The translations under genes were made by a program, and so were the position numbers. Under the pieces are notes generated by a model. That model was given only the letters and a program-made list of their open reading frames with translations. It had not been told where the DNA came from and did no database searches. Positions 17,309 through 26,640 of a stretch of DNA of 64,000 bases are shown piece by piece; within the stretch, counting starts at the first letter, position 1; each line of letters starts with the position of its first letter. Source of the DNA: Flavihumibacter sp. UBA7668 (GTDB taxonomy: Bacteria; Bacteroidota; Bacteroidia; Chitinophagales; Chitinophagaceae); NCBI RefSeq assembly GCF_002483205.1, contig NZ_DLHM01000001.1, positions 563,176-627,175 of the forward strand, in the 5' to 3' direction.

Positions 17309-19219
17309 ATGAGAAAAATATGCATGGCTATTTTTTTTCTGTCCTATAGTATTTCACTTATAGCTCAGCAAGCCAGTTATTCGAGGTTGCAGGTACAACC
17401 TGAAGCACCACAGGCAGAGCAATCTGTTGAGTTGATTTATCAACCGGAATTAACTGAATGGAAAAAAGCCGGCAACATTCCGGCGTCAGTTTATATTGCT
17501 ATTGGTAATCGAATTGAAGCAAAAGACCTTTCTTTCAAAAAAAATAAAACAAACTGGTCAGCAAATTTTACAATTCCGGATAGTGCTGCCCTTTTTGTGG
17601 TTAAAATCGGAAGCGGTAAACAGGTTGATAATAATGATAAGAAAGGTTATAGTTTTTTTGTAATGGATAAATCAGGAGAACCGATAAAATACTCCTACCG
17701 ATTAATGAGTCAGTTGTATCGGGGACAAGGATGGGCGATGGGCATTTCCGAAGATGAGAAAAAAGCTGATTTCTATTTCAATAAATATTATGAAAACGGC
17801 CTGCCTTCCGATGCAGGGTATGAAGAAACACTCACCTATTATCAGATCAAAAAGGATACAACGGGTTTGATAAATTATTTTGCTGATTTACCTAACAAAA
17901 AAGGAATAACAGACCAGGATTTTGCCAGTGCTACATTTTATGCAAATCAGTACCAGCATAAACCCGTTGGAAGTCTATTATCAGCTTATCATAAATTAAA
18001 GTTTCCGGATGGTGTCTGGAAACCACGCGAACTGTACCCCCGTTTCAACAGTGCAAAAACTGCAGCTGAAAAACAGGCTGTACTGGATAGCTTCAAAGCA
18101 ACAATTAAAGGAGCGCCGCAGGAATGGCAGTCCCGGGTTATCAATAACATTTATTCAAATATTGCAAATCTTCATGCGATGGAAGGAAACCTTTCCATGG
18201 CTGAAAAAATTTCTGAAGAAAATAAAAAAGGAACAGATCTGGCAAGCAGTTTTAATAGCATTGCCTGGCAGTCTGCAGAAAAAGGAAAACATCTGGCCGA
18301 AGCTGCAGGAATTTCTAAAAAATCATTGGATATTCTTGAAAAAGAAAAAAAAGAGCTTGCTCAAAAACCATTGGAATTGTCCACTGCTGATTATCTGAAA
18401 CAAATTGAACAAATGGAAGGTATGTTCGCAGATACCTATGCATATATATTATATCAGTTGGGGAAGTATAAGGAAGGATTTCCTTATATGCAAAGGTCAT
18501 TAGATATAGTTGGCACAGGGTCTTCTGACTACAATGAACACTATTCACAGTTACTGGAAAAAGTTAAGGGGCCAAAGAAAACGATTGAGTTCCTTGAAAA
18601 AACAGTAGTGGAAAGTGCTTATTCCGGTGCAATGAAAGAACAATTGGAAAAGCTGTATAAAGCGACTGGAAAAAAACAGGATTTCAATTCTTATTTTGAG
18701 GGTCTGACAAAACAAATGAAAGAGCGTAGGTTAAAAGAATTGAAGGAGAAAATGTTAAATGAGGCAGCTCCGGAATTTGCTTTAAAAGATTTGAATGGCA
18801 ATGAAGTAAGTCTGGCTACTTTGAAAGGGAAAGTGGTAGTCATTGATTTCTGGGCAACATGGTGCGGACCCTGCATTGCATCTTTCCCTGCCATGTATGC
18901 AGCACAACAGAATTATAAGGATCAAACCGATGTTGTTTTTCTTTTTGTAAATACCTGGGAGCAGGCTGCGGACAAAAAGAAAAATGTGGAGGAATTTTTT
19001 ATAGGTAAACCATATTCCTTTCCAATACAGGCCCTGGATACCCAGGATAAAATGGTTGGCAGTTTTAAAGTAGATGGCATTCCAACAAAATTTGTACTTG
19101 ATAAAAACGGAAAAATCAGATTCAAATCAGTTGGATATAGTGGTAATGAATCTAAGGCAGTGGATGAAATTTCAGCAATGGTTAGTCTGGCTTCTGAAGC
19201 TTCCAATAGCACAAACTGA
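17309..19219 (+). CDS. Exported TlpA-like thioredoxin-domain protein with helical repeat region
   Basis: From the ATG at 17309 the product has 636 residues. A signal peptide (MRKICMAIFFLSYSISLIAQ) precedes a beta-rich N-terminal domain, then a long helical TPR-like region. The C-terminal thioredoxin fold carries WATWCGPC, active-site cysteines about 519 and 522. This architecture is common in Bacteroidota periplasmic thiol-disulfide proteins related to TlpA/ResA. The specific client is unknown. An upstream in-frame start at 17246 would overlap the ricT terminator and gives no better signal. Confidence 0.85.
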   Translation: MRKICMAIFFLSYSISLIAQQASYSRLQVQPEAPQAEQSVELIYQPELTEWKKAGNIPASVYIAIGNRIEAKDLSFKKNKTNWSANFTIPDSAALFVVKIGSGKQVDNNDKKGYSFFVMDKSGEPIKYSYRLMSQLYRGQGWAMGISEDEKKADFYFNKYYENGLPSDAGYEETLTYYQIKKDTTGLINYFADLPNKKGITDQDFASATFYANQYQHKPVGSLLSAYHKLKFPDGVWKPRELYPRFNSAKTAAEKQAVLDSFKATIKGAPQEWQSRVINNIYSNIANLHAMEGNLSMAEKISEENKKGTDLASSFNSIAWQSAEKGKHLAEAAGISKKSLDILEKEKKELAQKPLELSTADYLKQIEQMEGMFADTYAYILYQLGKYKEGFPYMQRSLDIVGTGSSDYNEHYSQLLEKVKGPKKTIEFLEKTVVESAYSGAMKEQLEKLYKATGKKQDFNSYFEGLTKQMKERRLKELKEKMLNEAAPEFALKDLNGNEVSLATLKGKVVVIDFWATWCGPCIASFPAMYAAQQNYKDQTDVVFLFVNTWEQAADKKKNVEEFFIGKPYSFPIQALDTQDKMVGSFKVDGIPTKFVLDKNGKIRFKSVGYSGNESKAVDEISAMVSLASEASNSTN

Positions 19220-19343
19220 GGTTTAACATTTTATTTCGGGGAATATCATTCCCACAACTCTAAAGCGGGGGCATTATTTTATAAGGTTTTAGTGATAAAA
19301 CGCTGCATTGTCTAAACGGAATGGTTGTTGGCTTAGGAGAGGC

Positions 19344-19730
19344 ATGCGTAAACTATACTTACACACCTTTTTAGGGGCTTTAATGCTGGGTTTTACAGCC
19401 TGTTCACCCAGACTTACCGGAACATGGAATGTACAACGATTCGAAGTTATTAAACAGGGTGAATCCGGACTTTCCATAAATAATGTAGGAACTATGGTGT
19501 TTCGACGAAACGGACGAGGTGAAAAGAATATTCAATATTCTATCCTTGGAATTTCGAAGTTTGATAATCTCCCCTTCAACTGGGAACAACATGGAAATGC
19601 TGTCACCATTTCCGGCAACAACACAGACTTTGCAAAAACTTGGATTATTGTGCGGGATAAACGCCGCTACCAGGAATGGAAATCTACCGATGGCGGAAAC
19701 ACCATCCAGGTCATCGAACTCTCCCGCTAA
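19344..19730 (+). CDS. Small lipocalin-like lipoprotein
   Basis: The product has 128 residues from the ATG at 19344, which is preceded by AGGAGA and gives a clean lipoprotein signal with Cys20 (LMLGFTAC). An in-frame TTG at 19308 would spoil it. The mature part starts SPRLTGTWNVQRFEV, the lipocalin-like start motif (G-x-W) followed by predicted beta strands. Such proteins are common in Bacteroidota and of unknown function. It converges with the amidohydrolase gene across a palindromic repeat. Confidence 0.7.
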   Translation: MRKLYLHTFLGALMLGFTACSPRLTGTWNVQRFEVIKQGESGLSINNVGTMVFRRNGRGEKNIQYSILGISKFDNLPFNWEQHGNAVTISGNNTDFAKTWIIVRDKRRYQEWKSTDGGNTIQVIELSR

Positions 19731-19738
19731 TCTACTCA

Positions 19739-19767
19739 TCACCCGACCGGTGGCACCGGTCGGGTGA
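19739..19767. repeat. GC-rich palindromic repeat (copy B), likely bidirectional terminator
   Basis: Arms TCACCCGACCGGT (19739-19751) and ACCGGTCGGGTGA (19755-19767) are perfect 13-bp complements with a 3-nt loop. It lies between two convergent genes (stops at 19730 and 19772) and is followed by TTTT. The same core is repeated at four other sites in the window. Confidence 0.85.
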
Positions 19768-19771
19768 GATT

Positions 19772-21229
19772 TTAGTCGCGATAGTTGAGGGCGGGGGAGC
19801 GATCTCCTAACAATGGCGTATAGGTGAAACCGGTACCGCGTGCGGAATCAAATTCGATCCTGGCTTTCTGTAATGCAGTCGGATCATGTAATAAATCAAT
19901 CAGGGTCAGTGCTATTGTTTTGGAAGCGACCATCATTCCCTTGATTCCAATTTCAGTTCCCCCACAGGCCACAGCCTGCCAGCTGTGTGCTGGTGTTCCG
20001 GGAATCCAGGTCGCCGCACGCAAACCAACAGTTGGAACAGTATAGCTCACATCACCAACATCAGTAGAACCAGTTGTTTTGCCCGAGTTGATTTTAATTG
20101 GTTTTACAGACCTGGCAGACTCAAGTGGGTCTGTTGCATATCCAAATGAAGATTGAATTTTTTGGGCAAATTCCTCTTCCTCCCGGGAATAGTTCACCCC
20201 TCCTATCCGCAACAGATTCGCCTGCATAATTTCCGCCAGATGCTTATTCAGCAATAAATCATAGGTACCTCCAATAATTTCAAAATCGCTCCGGGTTTCT
20301 GTACCAATGGCAGCACCTTCAGCTGCTTTGCGAATGCGCTCAAATAATTGCATTACAAGTTCCCGGTTTGGATGCCGTACATAGTAATAAACCTCTGCAA
20401 AATCAGGCACCACATTTGGAGCTTTTCCTCCCTGTGTTATTACATAATGGATTTTTGCATCAGCAGGGATATGTTCCCGCATCATATTAACCATATGGTT
20501 CATAGCCTCCACCGCATCAAGCGAAGAACGTCCTTTTTCAGGTGCAGCAGCAGCATGTGCTGCCGTTCCATAGAACCTGAATTTGGCTGATTTGTTGGCA
20601 AGCGCACCATCCGCCCAGGTGGTATTTTCATCTGACGGATGCCAATGCAGCACTGCATCCACTCCATTGAATACTCCTGCCCTAACCATATACACTTTAC
20701 CTGACCCACCTTCTTCAGCCGGAGTTCCAAATACTTTAATGGTTCCTTTCCAATTATGTTGAAGCATTAATTCTTTTACCTGAATTGCCGCCGCAACAGA
20801 GGCAGTACCAAATAAATGATGGCCACATCCATGTCCTGATATGCGACCCTCTATTGGCTTTTTTTCGGGGAGGGCATATTGTGATAATCCGGGTAACGCA
20901 TCAAACTCCGCCAGAATCCCGAGTACAGGTCCGCCAGAACCATAGCTGGCTACAAATGCGGTTGGAATACCAGCGATACCGGATTCAATTTCGAACCCAT
21001 TTTCTTTTAATGTTTGCTGCAAGAGCGAGGAACTTTTTTCTTCTTTATAACCCAGCTCTGCATAATCCCAGATCGCAAATGCAATATCTTTATATTGATT
21101 ATAACGAGTCTGTATACCCGAATCCGCAGTTGATTTCCATTGTTCCATTAGAGAGGACCGGTTCTTTTTCTGACCAAGAGCTAAAACTGGTACCAAAATG
21201 AAAAACAGTAAAACTCGCATCACCATCAT
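19772..21229 (-). CDS. Exported M20-family amidohydrolase (AbgB-like)
   Basis: From the ATG at 21229 the product has 485 residues with a signal peptide (MMVMRVLLFFILVPVLALG). Metal-ligand motifs are GHGCGHHLFG and GTPAEEGGSGKVYM, followed by LHWHP, the pattern of M20D amidohydrolases such as AbgB and hippurate/indole-acetyl-amino-acid hydrolases. A dimerisation insert is in the middle. It likely hydrolyses an N-acyl amino acid in the periplasm; the actual substrate cannot be read from sequence. It is divergent from the alpha/beta hydrolase by only 39 bp. Confidence 0.88.
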   Translation of the reverse strand: MMVMRVLLFFILVPVLALGQKKNRSSLMEQWKSTADSGIQTRYNQYKDIAFAIWDYAELGYKEEKSSSLLQQTLKENGFEIESGIAGIPTAFVASYGSGGPVLGILAEFDALPGLSQYALPEKKPIEGRISGHGCGHHLFGTASVAAAIQVKELMLQHNWKGTIKVFGTPAEEGGSGKVYMVRAGVFNGVDAVLHWHPSDENTTWADGALANKSAKFRFYGTAAHAAAAPEKGRSSLDAVEAMNHMVNMMREHIPADAKIHYVITQGGKAPNVVPDFAEVYYYVRHPNRELVMQLFERIRKAAEGAAIGTETRSDFEIIGGTYDLLLNKHLAEIMQANLLRIGGVNYSREEEEFAQKIQSSFGYATDPLESARSVKPIKINSGKTTGSTDVGDVSYTVPTVGLRAATWIPGTPAHSWQAVACGGTEIGIKGMMVASKTIALTLIDLLHDPTALQKARIEFDSARGTGFTYTPLLGDRSPALNYRD

Positions 21230-21268
21230 AAACAATTTTTTTTCCTGATTGTACAAGTTAGGGTATTT

Positions 21269-22111
21269 ATGAAAAAATCATTTCTTATTGGAATTATTGT
21301 ATTGGGAGCCTGGCTGATCATGGCACAAAGCTGTTTCACTTTCAGAACTGCCGATGCAAAAGCGATTGCTTCCTTTAATCGGAATGGCATCGCACTAAAG
21401 GCAATTACCGCTAAACAGGATGGAAATCCCATTCATTATGTACAAACCGGAAATGATACCCAGCCTACGCTGGTTTTTATTCATGGTACTCCGGGTAGTT
21501 GGAATGCATTTGAAACTTATCTGAAGGATAGTTTACTTCGATCCAAATACCGTATGATCAGCATTGATCGGCCAGGTTTCGGGTATAGTAATTTTGGGAA
21601 AGCATGGAACCTGGCCGACCAGTCCAAGTTAATGGGACCGGTATTAAAGGAATTTAGAAACGGTCAACCCATCTGGCTGGTTGGGCATAGTTTAGGTGGA
21701 CCGATGATTCTTCAATTAGAACTGGATTATCCTGAGCTGGCATCGGGCCTGGTTATCATCTCCGGAAGTATTGACCCGGCTGCTGAAAAGCCGGAGCACT
21801 GGAGAAAAATAATGGATAAAACGCCGCTTAATTTCTTTCTCCCCGGGGCTTTTCGTCCCTCCAATACGGAATTGATTTATTTAAAAACGGATCTCAAAAT
21901 CCAGGCTGAACAATTGCAGAAAATAAAAAAGCCCGTCTACTTTATACATGGTAAAACAGATAGCTGGGTTCCACCCGTTAATGTAGATTTCGGTTTGAGG
22001 CAGCTGGTGAATGCGCCAAAAATTGATACACTCTGGTTGAATGGCGGACATTTTATTCCCTGGACAGAGTTTAAAGCCATTCGAACAAAACTGCTGGAAC
22101 TAAAACCATAA
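21269..22111 (+). CDS. Alpha/beta hydrolase, probable lipoprotein
   Basis: The product (280 aa) has an alpha/beta hydrolase fold. The oxyanion-region motif HGTPGSW is near residue 72, and the nucleophile elbow GHSLGG places the serine at 141. The catalytic acid is probably in HGKTDSWV (about 227-234), and the histidine in NGGHFIPW near the C-terminus. The N-terminus ends in a lipobox-like IMAQSC (Cys18), so it may be membrane-anchored. The divergent amidohydrolase suggests a shared regulatory region. Substrate unknown. Confidence 0.85.
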   Translation: MKKSFLIGIIVLGAWLIMAQSCFTFRTADAKAIASFNRNGIALKAITAKQDGNPIHYVQTGNDTQPTLVFIHGTPGSWNAFETYLKDSLLRSKYRMISIDRPGFGYSNFGKAWNLADQSKLMGPVLKEFRNGQPIWLVGHSLGGPMILQLELDYPELASGLVIISGSIDPAAEKPEHWRKIMDKTPLNFFLPGAFRPSNTELIYLKTDLKIQAEQLQKIKKPVYFIHGKTDSWVPPVNVDFGLRQLVNAPKIDTLWLNGGHFIPWTEFKAIRTKLLELKP

Positions 22112-22112
22112 A

Positions 22113-22140
22113 AAACCGGATAAACTGAATTATCCGGTTT
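22113..22140. terminator. Bidirectional intrinsic terminator
   Basis: AAACCGGATAA (22113-22123) and TTATCCGGTTT (22130-22140) form a perfect 11-bp stem with a 6-nt loop, between the convergent alpha/beta hydrolase and AIM24-family genes. Confidence 0.85.
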
Positions 22141-22160
22141 CTCACTATTTAAAATACAAT

Positions 22161-22955
22161 TTACCATCCGTCTCCATCCAGCACATTTCCCAATCCGCCG
22201 AGGATGCCCCCTTCTTCTTTTCTTCTTGGACCGCCGTATTGCATAATGCGGCTAGCCAGACGACTGATGGGTAGGGTTTGAATCCAGACTTTACCCGGAC
22301 CGCGAAGGGTTGCAAAAAACAATCCTTCTCCGCCGAAAATGGTATTCCGGATACCGCCAACAAACTGGATATCAAAATCGATGGTTTGAGTATAGGCAAC
22401 AACGCAACCAGTATCCAGTTTCAGGATTTCGCCGGGCTGCAATTCGCGTTCAAATACATGTCCACCTGCATGAACAAAGGCCATCCCGTCACCTTCGAGT
22501 TTTTGCATGATGAAACCTTCACCACCAAAAATCCCGGTTCCAAGTTTACGTTGCAATGCTATACCCACGCTCACTCCTTTTGCCGCACATAGGAAGGCAT
22601 CTTTCTGACAGATCACTCTTCCTCCCAATTGCATCAAATCGAGCGGGATAATTTTTCCCGGATAAGGAGAGGCAAAACTCACCCGTTTTTTACCATGGGC
22701 TGCATTGGTGAAAGTAGTCATAAACAGACTTTCTCCTGTTAATACCCGTTTACCGGCACTTACCAGTTTACCAAGAAAACCTCCGGTTTGTTGTTTGGAT
22801 CCATCTCCAAAAATTGTAGCCATCTGGACGCCATCGTCCATCATCATAAAACTTCCGCTTTCCGCAACGGCTGTTTCATTGGGGTCCAGTTCAACCTCCA
22901 CATACTGCATTTCTTCCCCAAAAATTTTGTAGTCTATTTCGTGATTACTTCTCAT
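22161..22955 (-). CDS. AIM24/TIGR00266-family protein
   Basis: The product (264 aa) belongs to the AIM24 / TIGR00266 family, a double-stranded beta-helix fold with an internal pseudo-repeat and no assigned enzymatic function. Typical segments are ESGSFMMMDDGVQM near the start, the Gly-rich central part, and GGEGLFFATLRGPGKVWIQTLP near the end. It follows the RND permease by 19 bp, so it is probably the last gene of the efflux operon, although a functional connection to efflux is not established. Confidence 0.85.
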   Translation of the reverse strand: MRSNHEIDYKIFGEEMQYVEVELDPNETAVAESGSFMMMDDGVQMATIFGDGSKQQTGGFLGKLVSAGKRVLTGESLFMTTFTNAAHGKKRVSFASPYPGKIIPLDLMQLGGRVICQKDAFLCAAKGVSVGIALQRKLGTGIFGGEGFIMQKLEGDGMAFVHAGGHVFERELQPGEILKLDTGCVVAYTQTIDFDIQFVGGIRNTIFGGEGLFFATLRGPGKVWIQTLPISRLASRIMQYGGPRRKEEGGILGGLGNVLDGDGW

Positions 22956-22974
22956 GGAATAAAATTACTAAGAT

Positions 22975-25900
22975 TTAAAACCAACTTCCAACAAAGGCTT
23001 TATAGGCAGGATCCGATTCATTGCCTTTTATTTTCCGTTTCCTTCTGGCAACAGCTACCCTGTGTCTGAACATGGTGTATAAAGCCATTGGAATAAACAA
23101 AAATGTCAACGGCGGAATTCCCATCATAGAGACCCATTTTCCTCCAAATTGGTTGCGCATGGGACGCCTTAATCTTTCTGACATCAGGTACATGGCCGGA
23201 ACCACTACCAGAGTCATAAAGAAGGCAAAGGTTAAACCAAAGATGATGGTCCAGCTAAGCGGTTTCCAGAATACTGCATTATCACCTCCGAAGAAAATTT
23301 TGGGATCCAGCTCAGAGAAGAGACTAATAAAATTGATATTGAAACCAACAGCCAGCGGAATCAGAGCCAGAATGGCTGCAAGGGCAGTCAGCAATACCGG
23401 AATGATCCGGGTTTTACCGGCTTCAATAACGGCTTCTCTTGTTTTCATTCCGCGAGCCCGCAGCTCATCTGCAAATTCTATTACGAGGATTCCGTTTTTC
23501 ACAACGATCCCAGCCAGGCCTATAATACCAATACCTGTCATAACCACACTCACTTCCATTTTGGTGATGGCAAACCCAAGAAGCACACCAATTACACTGA
23601 ATAGAATTTCAGTCAGGATGATAACCGGTTTACTGATTGAGTTAAACTGCAATACAAGGATAAATAGGATCAGCATCAGCGCAATAATCAATGCTTTTCC
23701 GAGGAATGCACCCGTTTCAGCCTGTTGTTCTCCTTCACCGGTCTGACGAATCGTTACGCCTTCCGTAGTCAGCTTGAAATTATCAATATGATCTTTAATC
23801 CGCTGGTTTACTTCTGTTGGTGTAAAGCTGGAAAGAACATTCGATCGCAGTGTGATTAAACGCTTTTGGTTCTTTCTTTTTACACTACCAAGCGTACTGG
23901 TGTAATCAACATCCACCAGTGAGCTGATCGGAATTCTTTTGATGGCTCCACCACTTGCAAAATCGCGGAATACAATATTCATATTCAGCAGGTCAACCAG
24001 GTTTTTCCGCTGCACCTCACTGTTTCTTAATTGAATTTTATATTCATCTTCTCCATCTTTTATTTTGGATACTTCGCGGCCGAAGAGGGCTGTTCTAATC
24101 TGCATCCCAATCTGGGCAGAGGATACACCTTCTCTTAAAGCACGTTCCCGATTAATATTCAGCGAAATCTCCGGATTATTAAGATCAATATCCATTTTCA
24201 ATTCTTCTACTCCTGCCACCTGGATGGAGTCGAGGTAATTTTTCAGGGATACGGCCGATTTGATCAGGTCATCAAAATCTTCACTGGCGATTTCAATATT
24301 TACCGGAGGATCTGTTGGCGGTCCGCCCTGCTCCTGAGCCACACTTAGTTCTGCACCCGGAATTCCTTTAACCACTGCTCTGATTGAATCCATAATTGGC
24401 TTTGTGGATTGACCATGCCTTTTTTCAAACTCAACAAAGGATACCTGTATACGTCCCAATTCCGGGCGTGTACTGCGGTCTCCACTGGTAGGATCACTTG
24501 CTCCCACGGCTACGTTGGAAATAACAGATTCCACAATTGGATTTGGTTTTTTTCCGCCATCCATTCCCAATACATCATATACCCTGCTTTCCAACACCCG
24601 GGTTACGGAATCGGTATATTCAACTGAAGTACCAACCGGAAGTTTAAGGTATACATAAACGAAATTGGGATCACCGGTTGGGAAGAAAACTACCGGAACA
24701 TTTCTTGCTCCAAACAAAATGAATGAAAATATAAACAAACCGACGGTACCCAAAAGAATCTTAACGGGTCTCCAGCCATGGAGCGACCAGCGCAGCAAAC
24801 TTTCATAGTGCGACATGATCCAGGGGAGTACCCTGTTTTGGAAACTGTGGATAGTATCACTTAAAACGTACGTGTTTAAAATGGCAAGAAACACAAAGAA
24901 TAAGAGCAAATTACCCCAGAAATAATACCAGTTGGTAACGCCTGGTAATGATTGACCAATGGTTGCACCACCAACGATAAGCAAAATAGCAAGGATAACT
25001 GCCATCCAGAATCCTTTCTTTCTAAAGATCGCTGATTTGGACTCCTGTTTTTCATCATGGTTCATGAAATCTACCGCAAAAACAGGGTTCATGATAAAGG
25101 CTACTACAAGTGATGCCGCCAAAGTAAATATAAGCATGGTTGGCAGGTAAATCATAAACTTACCAATAATGCCAGGCCAAAATAGCAGAGGAACAAATGG
25201 AGCCAGAGTGGTAAGCGTACCAGCAAGAACCGGAATAAATACTTCTCCTGCAGCCATCATAGCAGATCGTTCTGAACTCAGTTTTCCACGGCCTTCCACA
25301 AAAATCCGGTGTGTATTTTCAATTACCACAATAGCATCATCCACTATAATTCCCAATCCAAACAATAGGGCAAAAAGTACAATAAAGTTGAGGGTAACAT
25401 GTCCGCCTACAATCAGATCAGCCGCAGGTAAAAACAGGAAGGCAACAAACATACTGAGCGGTACACTTAGAGCCACAAAGAAGGCATTGACCACTCCCAT
25501 GAAAAACATGAGGATAATTAAAACCAATACGAAACCAATAACAATGGAGTTCACCAGATCATTAAAAGAAACCCGGGTAGCTTTACTTTGATCACCTGTA
25601 ATTACCAGATTAAGATCTTTAGGAAACTCGGTTGCCTTCAGTTCTTCCACTACTTTTTTTACACCATCGGAGGTCTCAATCAGATTTTCACCTGAACGTT
25701 TGATAATGTTCAGGGTGATTACTTTCTTACCATCCAGACGCGCATAACTTTCAGTTTCTTTAATGGTGTCTTTTATATTGGCAATATCCTTTAAATAAAT
25801 AGGAGCGCCGCTTGTGTTGCGGAGAATTACTTTTTCAATATCATAGGAAGTTTTGAACTGTCCTTTTAATTGAAGATTCCGTTTCATATTTCCCACTTCA

Positions 25901-26598
25901 AGTAATCCACCGGAGATATCGAGGTTCTCCCTTGCCACTGCATTCGCGATATCATCAAAGGTGATATTGGCCGCTTCCATCCTGGCATTATCTACATTAA
26001 TCTGAAATTCTCTTTCCGGAGCCCCAACTAAATCAACCCGGTTGATTTGCGGTAATTCTTCCAGTCGGTCCTGTAATTCATCTGCATAACTTTTCAAACG
26101 TTGCAAATCAAAATCACCGCTCACGTTTACATACATGATAGGTTGTTCCGAAAAGCTTACTTCCAGAACGGATGGCTCTTCCGTTAAGTCGGTAGGCAGA
26201 TCTTTCTTTGCCTTATCAACGGCATCCTTTACTTTCTGAAGCGCTATATCCGTTTTAACATCTGTATCAAATTCAACAATAATAGCACTGAAGTCCTGCT
26301 GCGAGGTACTGGTGGTTTTTTTGATCTTGGCACCGGTAATCCCTTTGATTTCCTTTTCAATTGGTCGGGAAACCAGATTTTCAATATCCTTGGGAGAATT
26401 TCCTACATAAATGGTTTGAACATAAATGGTAGGAATTACTATATCAGGGAACTGTTCTTTTGGAAGAGTAACAAACTGGAATATACCAATAACACTCACA
26501 AAGATCATCAGCAGATAAATCGATGTTTTGTTTTTTATACTCCAGGTAGTAGGTCCAAATTGTTTGAACTTACCTTTTATATTTTCGAGCGCACTCAT
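22975..26598 (-). CDS. RND-family efflux permease
   Basis: This large inner-membrane pump (1207 aa) drives proton-coupled export. It has the RND duplication: an N-terminal transmembrane helix, two large periplasmic porter/docking loops, and two six-helix bundles. Recognisable stretches are FNIQ-like porter sequence, the conserved VVDDAIVVIENTHR in the first bundle and GIVVKNGILVIEFADELRARG in the second. It is longer than AcrB (about 1050) because of additional loops between helices near residues 515-560 and 1090-1120. Together with the adaptor and TolC genes it makes a full tripartite pump. Confidence 0.93.
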   Translation of the reverse strand: MSALENIKGKFKQFGPTTWSIKNKTSIYLLMIFVSVIGIFQFVTLPKEQFPDIVIPTIYVQTIYVGNSPKDIENLVSRPIEKEIKGITGAKIKKTTSTSQQDFSAIIVEFDTDVKTDIALQKVKDAVDKAKKDLPTDLTEEPSVLEVSFSEQPIMYVNVSGDFDLQRLKSYADELQDRLEELPQINRVDLVGAPEREFQINVDNARMEAANITFDDIANAVARENLDISGGLLEVGNMKRNLQLKGQFKTSYDIEKVILRNTSGAPIYLKDIANIKDTIKETESYARLDGKKVITLNIIKRSGENLIETSDGVKKVVEELKATEFPKDLNLVITGDQSKATRVSFNDLVNSIVIGFVLVLIILMFFMGVVNAFFVALSVPLSMFVAFLFLPAADLIVGGHVTLNFIVLFALLFGLGIIVDDAIVVIENTHRIFVEGRGKLSSERSAMMAAGEVFIPVLAGTLTTLAPFVPLLFWPGIIGKFMIYLPTMLIFTLAASLVVAFIMNPVFAVDFMNHDEKQESKSAIFRKKGFWMAVILAILLIVGGATIGQSLPGVTNWYYFWGNLLLFFVFLAILNTYVLSDTIHSFQNRVLPWIMSHYESLLRWSLHGWRPVKILLGTVGLFIFSFILFGARNVPVVFFPTGDPNFVYVYLKLPVGTSVEYTDSVTRVLESRVYDVLGMDGGKKPNPIVESVISNVAVGASDPTSGDRSTRPELGRIQVSFVEFEKRHGQSTKPIMDSIRAVVKGIPGAELSVAQEQGGPPTDPPVNIEIASEDFDDLIKSAVSLKNYLDSIQVAGVEELKMDIDLNNPEISLNINRERALREGVSSAQIGMQIRTALFGREVSKIKDGEDEYKIQLRNSEVQRKNLVDLLNMNIVFRDFASGGAIKRIPISSLVDVDYTSTLGSVKRKNQKRLITLRSNVLSSFTPTEVNQRIKDHIDNFKLTTEGVTIRQTGEGEQQAETGAFLGKALIIALMLILFILVLQFNSISKPVIILTEILFSVIGVLLGFAITKMEVSVVMTGIGIIGLAGIVVKNGILVIEFADELRARGMKTREAVIEAGKTRIIPVLLTALAAILALIPLAVGFNINFISLFSELDPKIFFGGDNAVFWKPLSWTIIFGLTFAFFMTLVVVPAMYLMSERLRRPMRNQFGGKWVSMMGIPPLTFLFIPMALYTMFRHRVAVARRKRKIKGNESDPAYKAFVGSWF

Positions 26599-26640
26599 TG
26601 TAAATATTTACTCGTTTGCAATTAAAGTTTCTCATTTTGG

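Noticed and set aside
19239..19254. GGGAAT/ATTCCC short inverted repeat after the thioredoxin gene
   Set aside because: A 6-bp stem without a T-run is too weak to be called a terminator.
23021..23746. 241-residue frame on the plus strand within the RND permease gene
   Set aside because: It is antisense to a well-conserved gene and its sequence has no family character.
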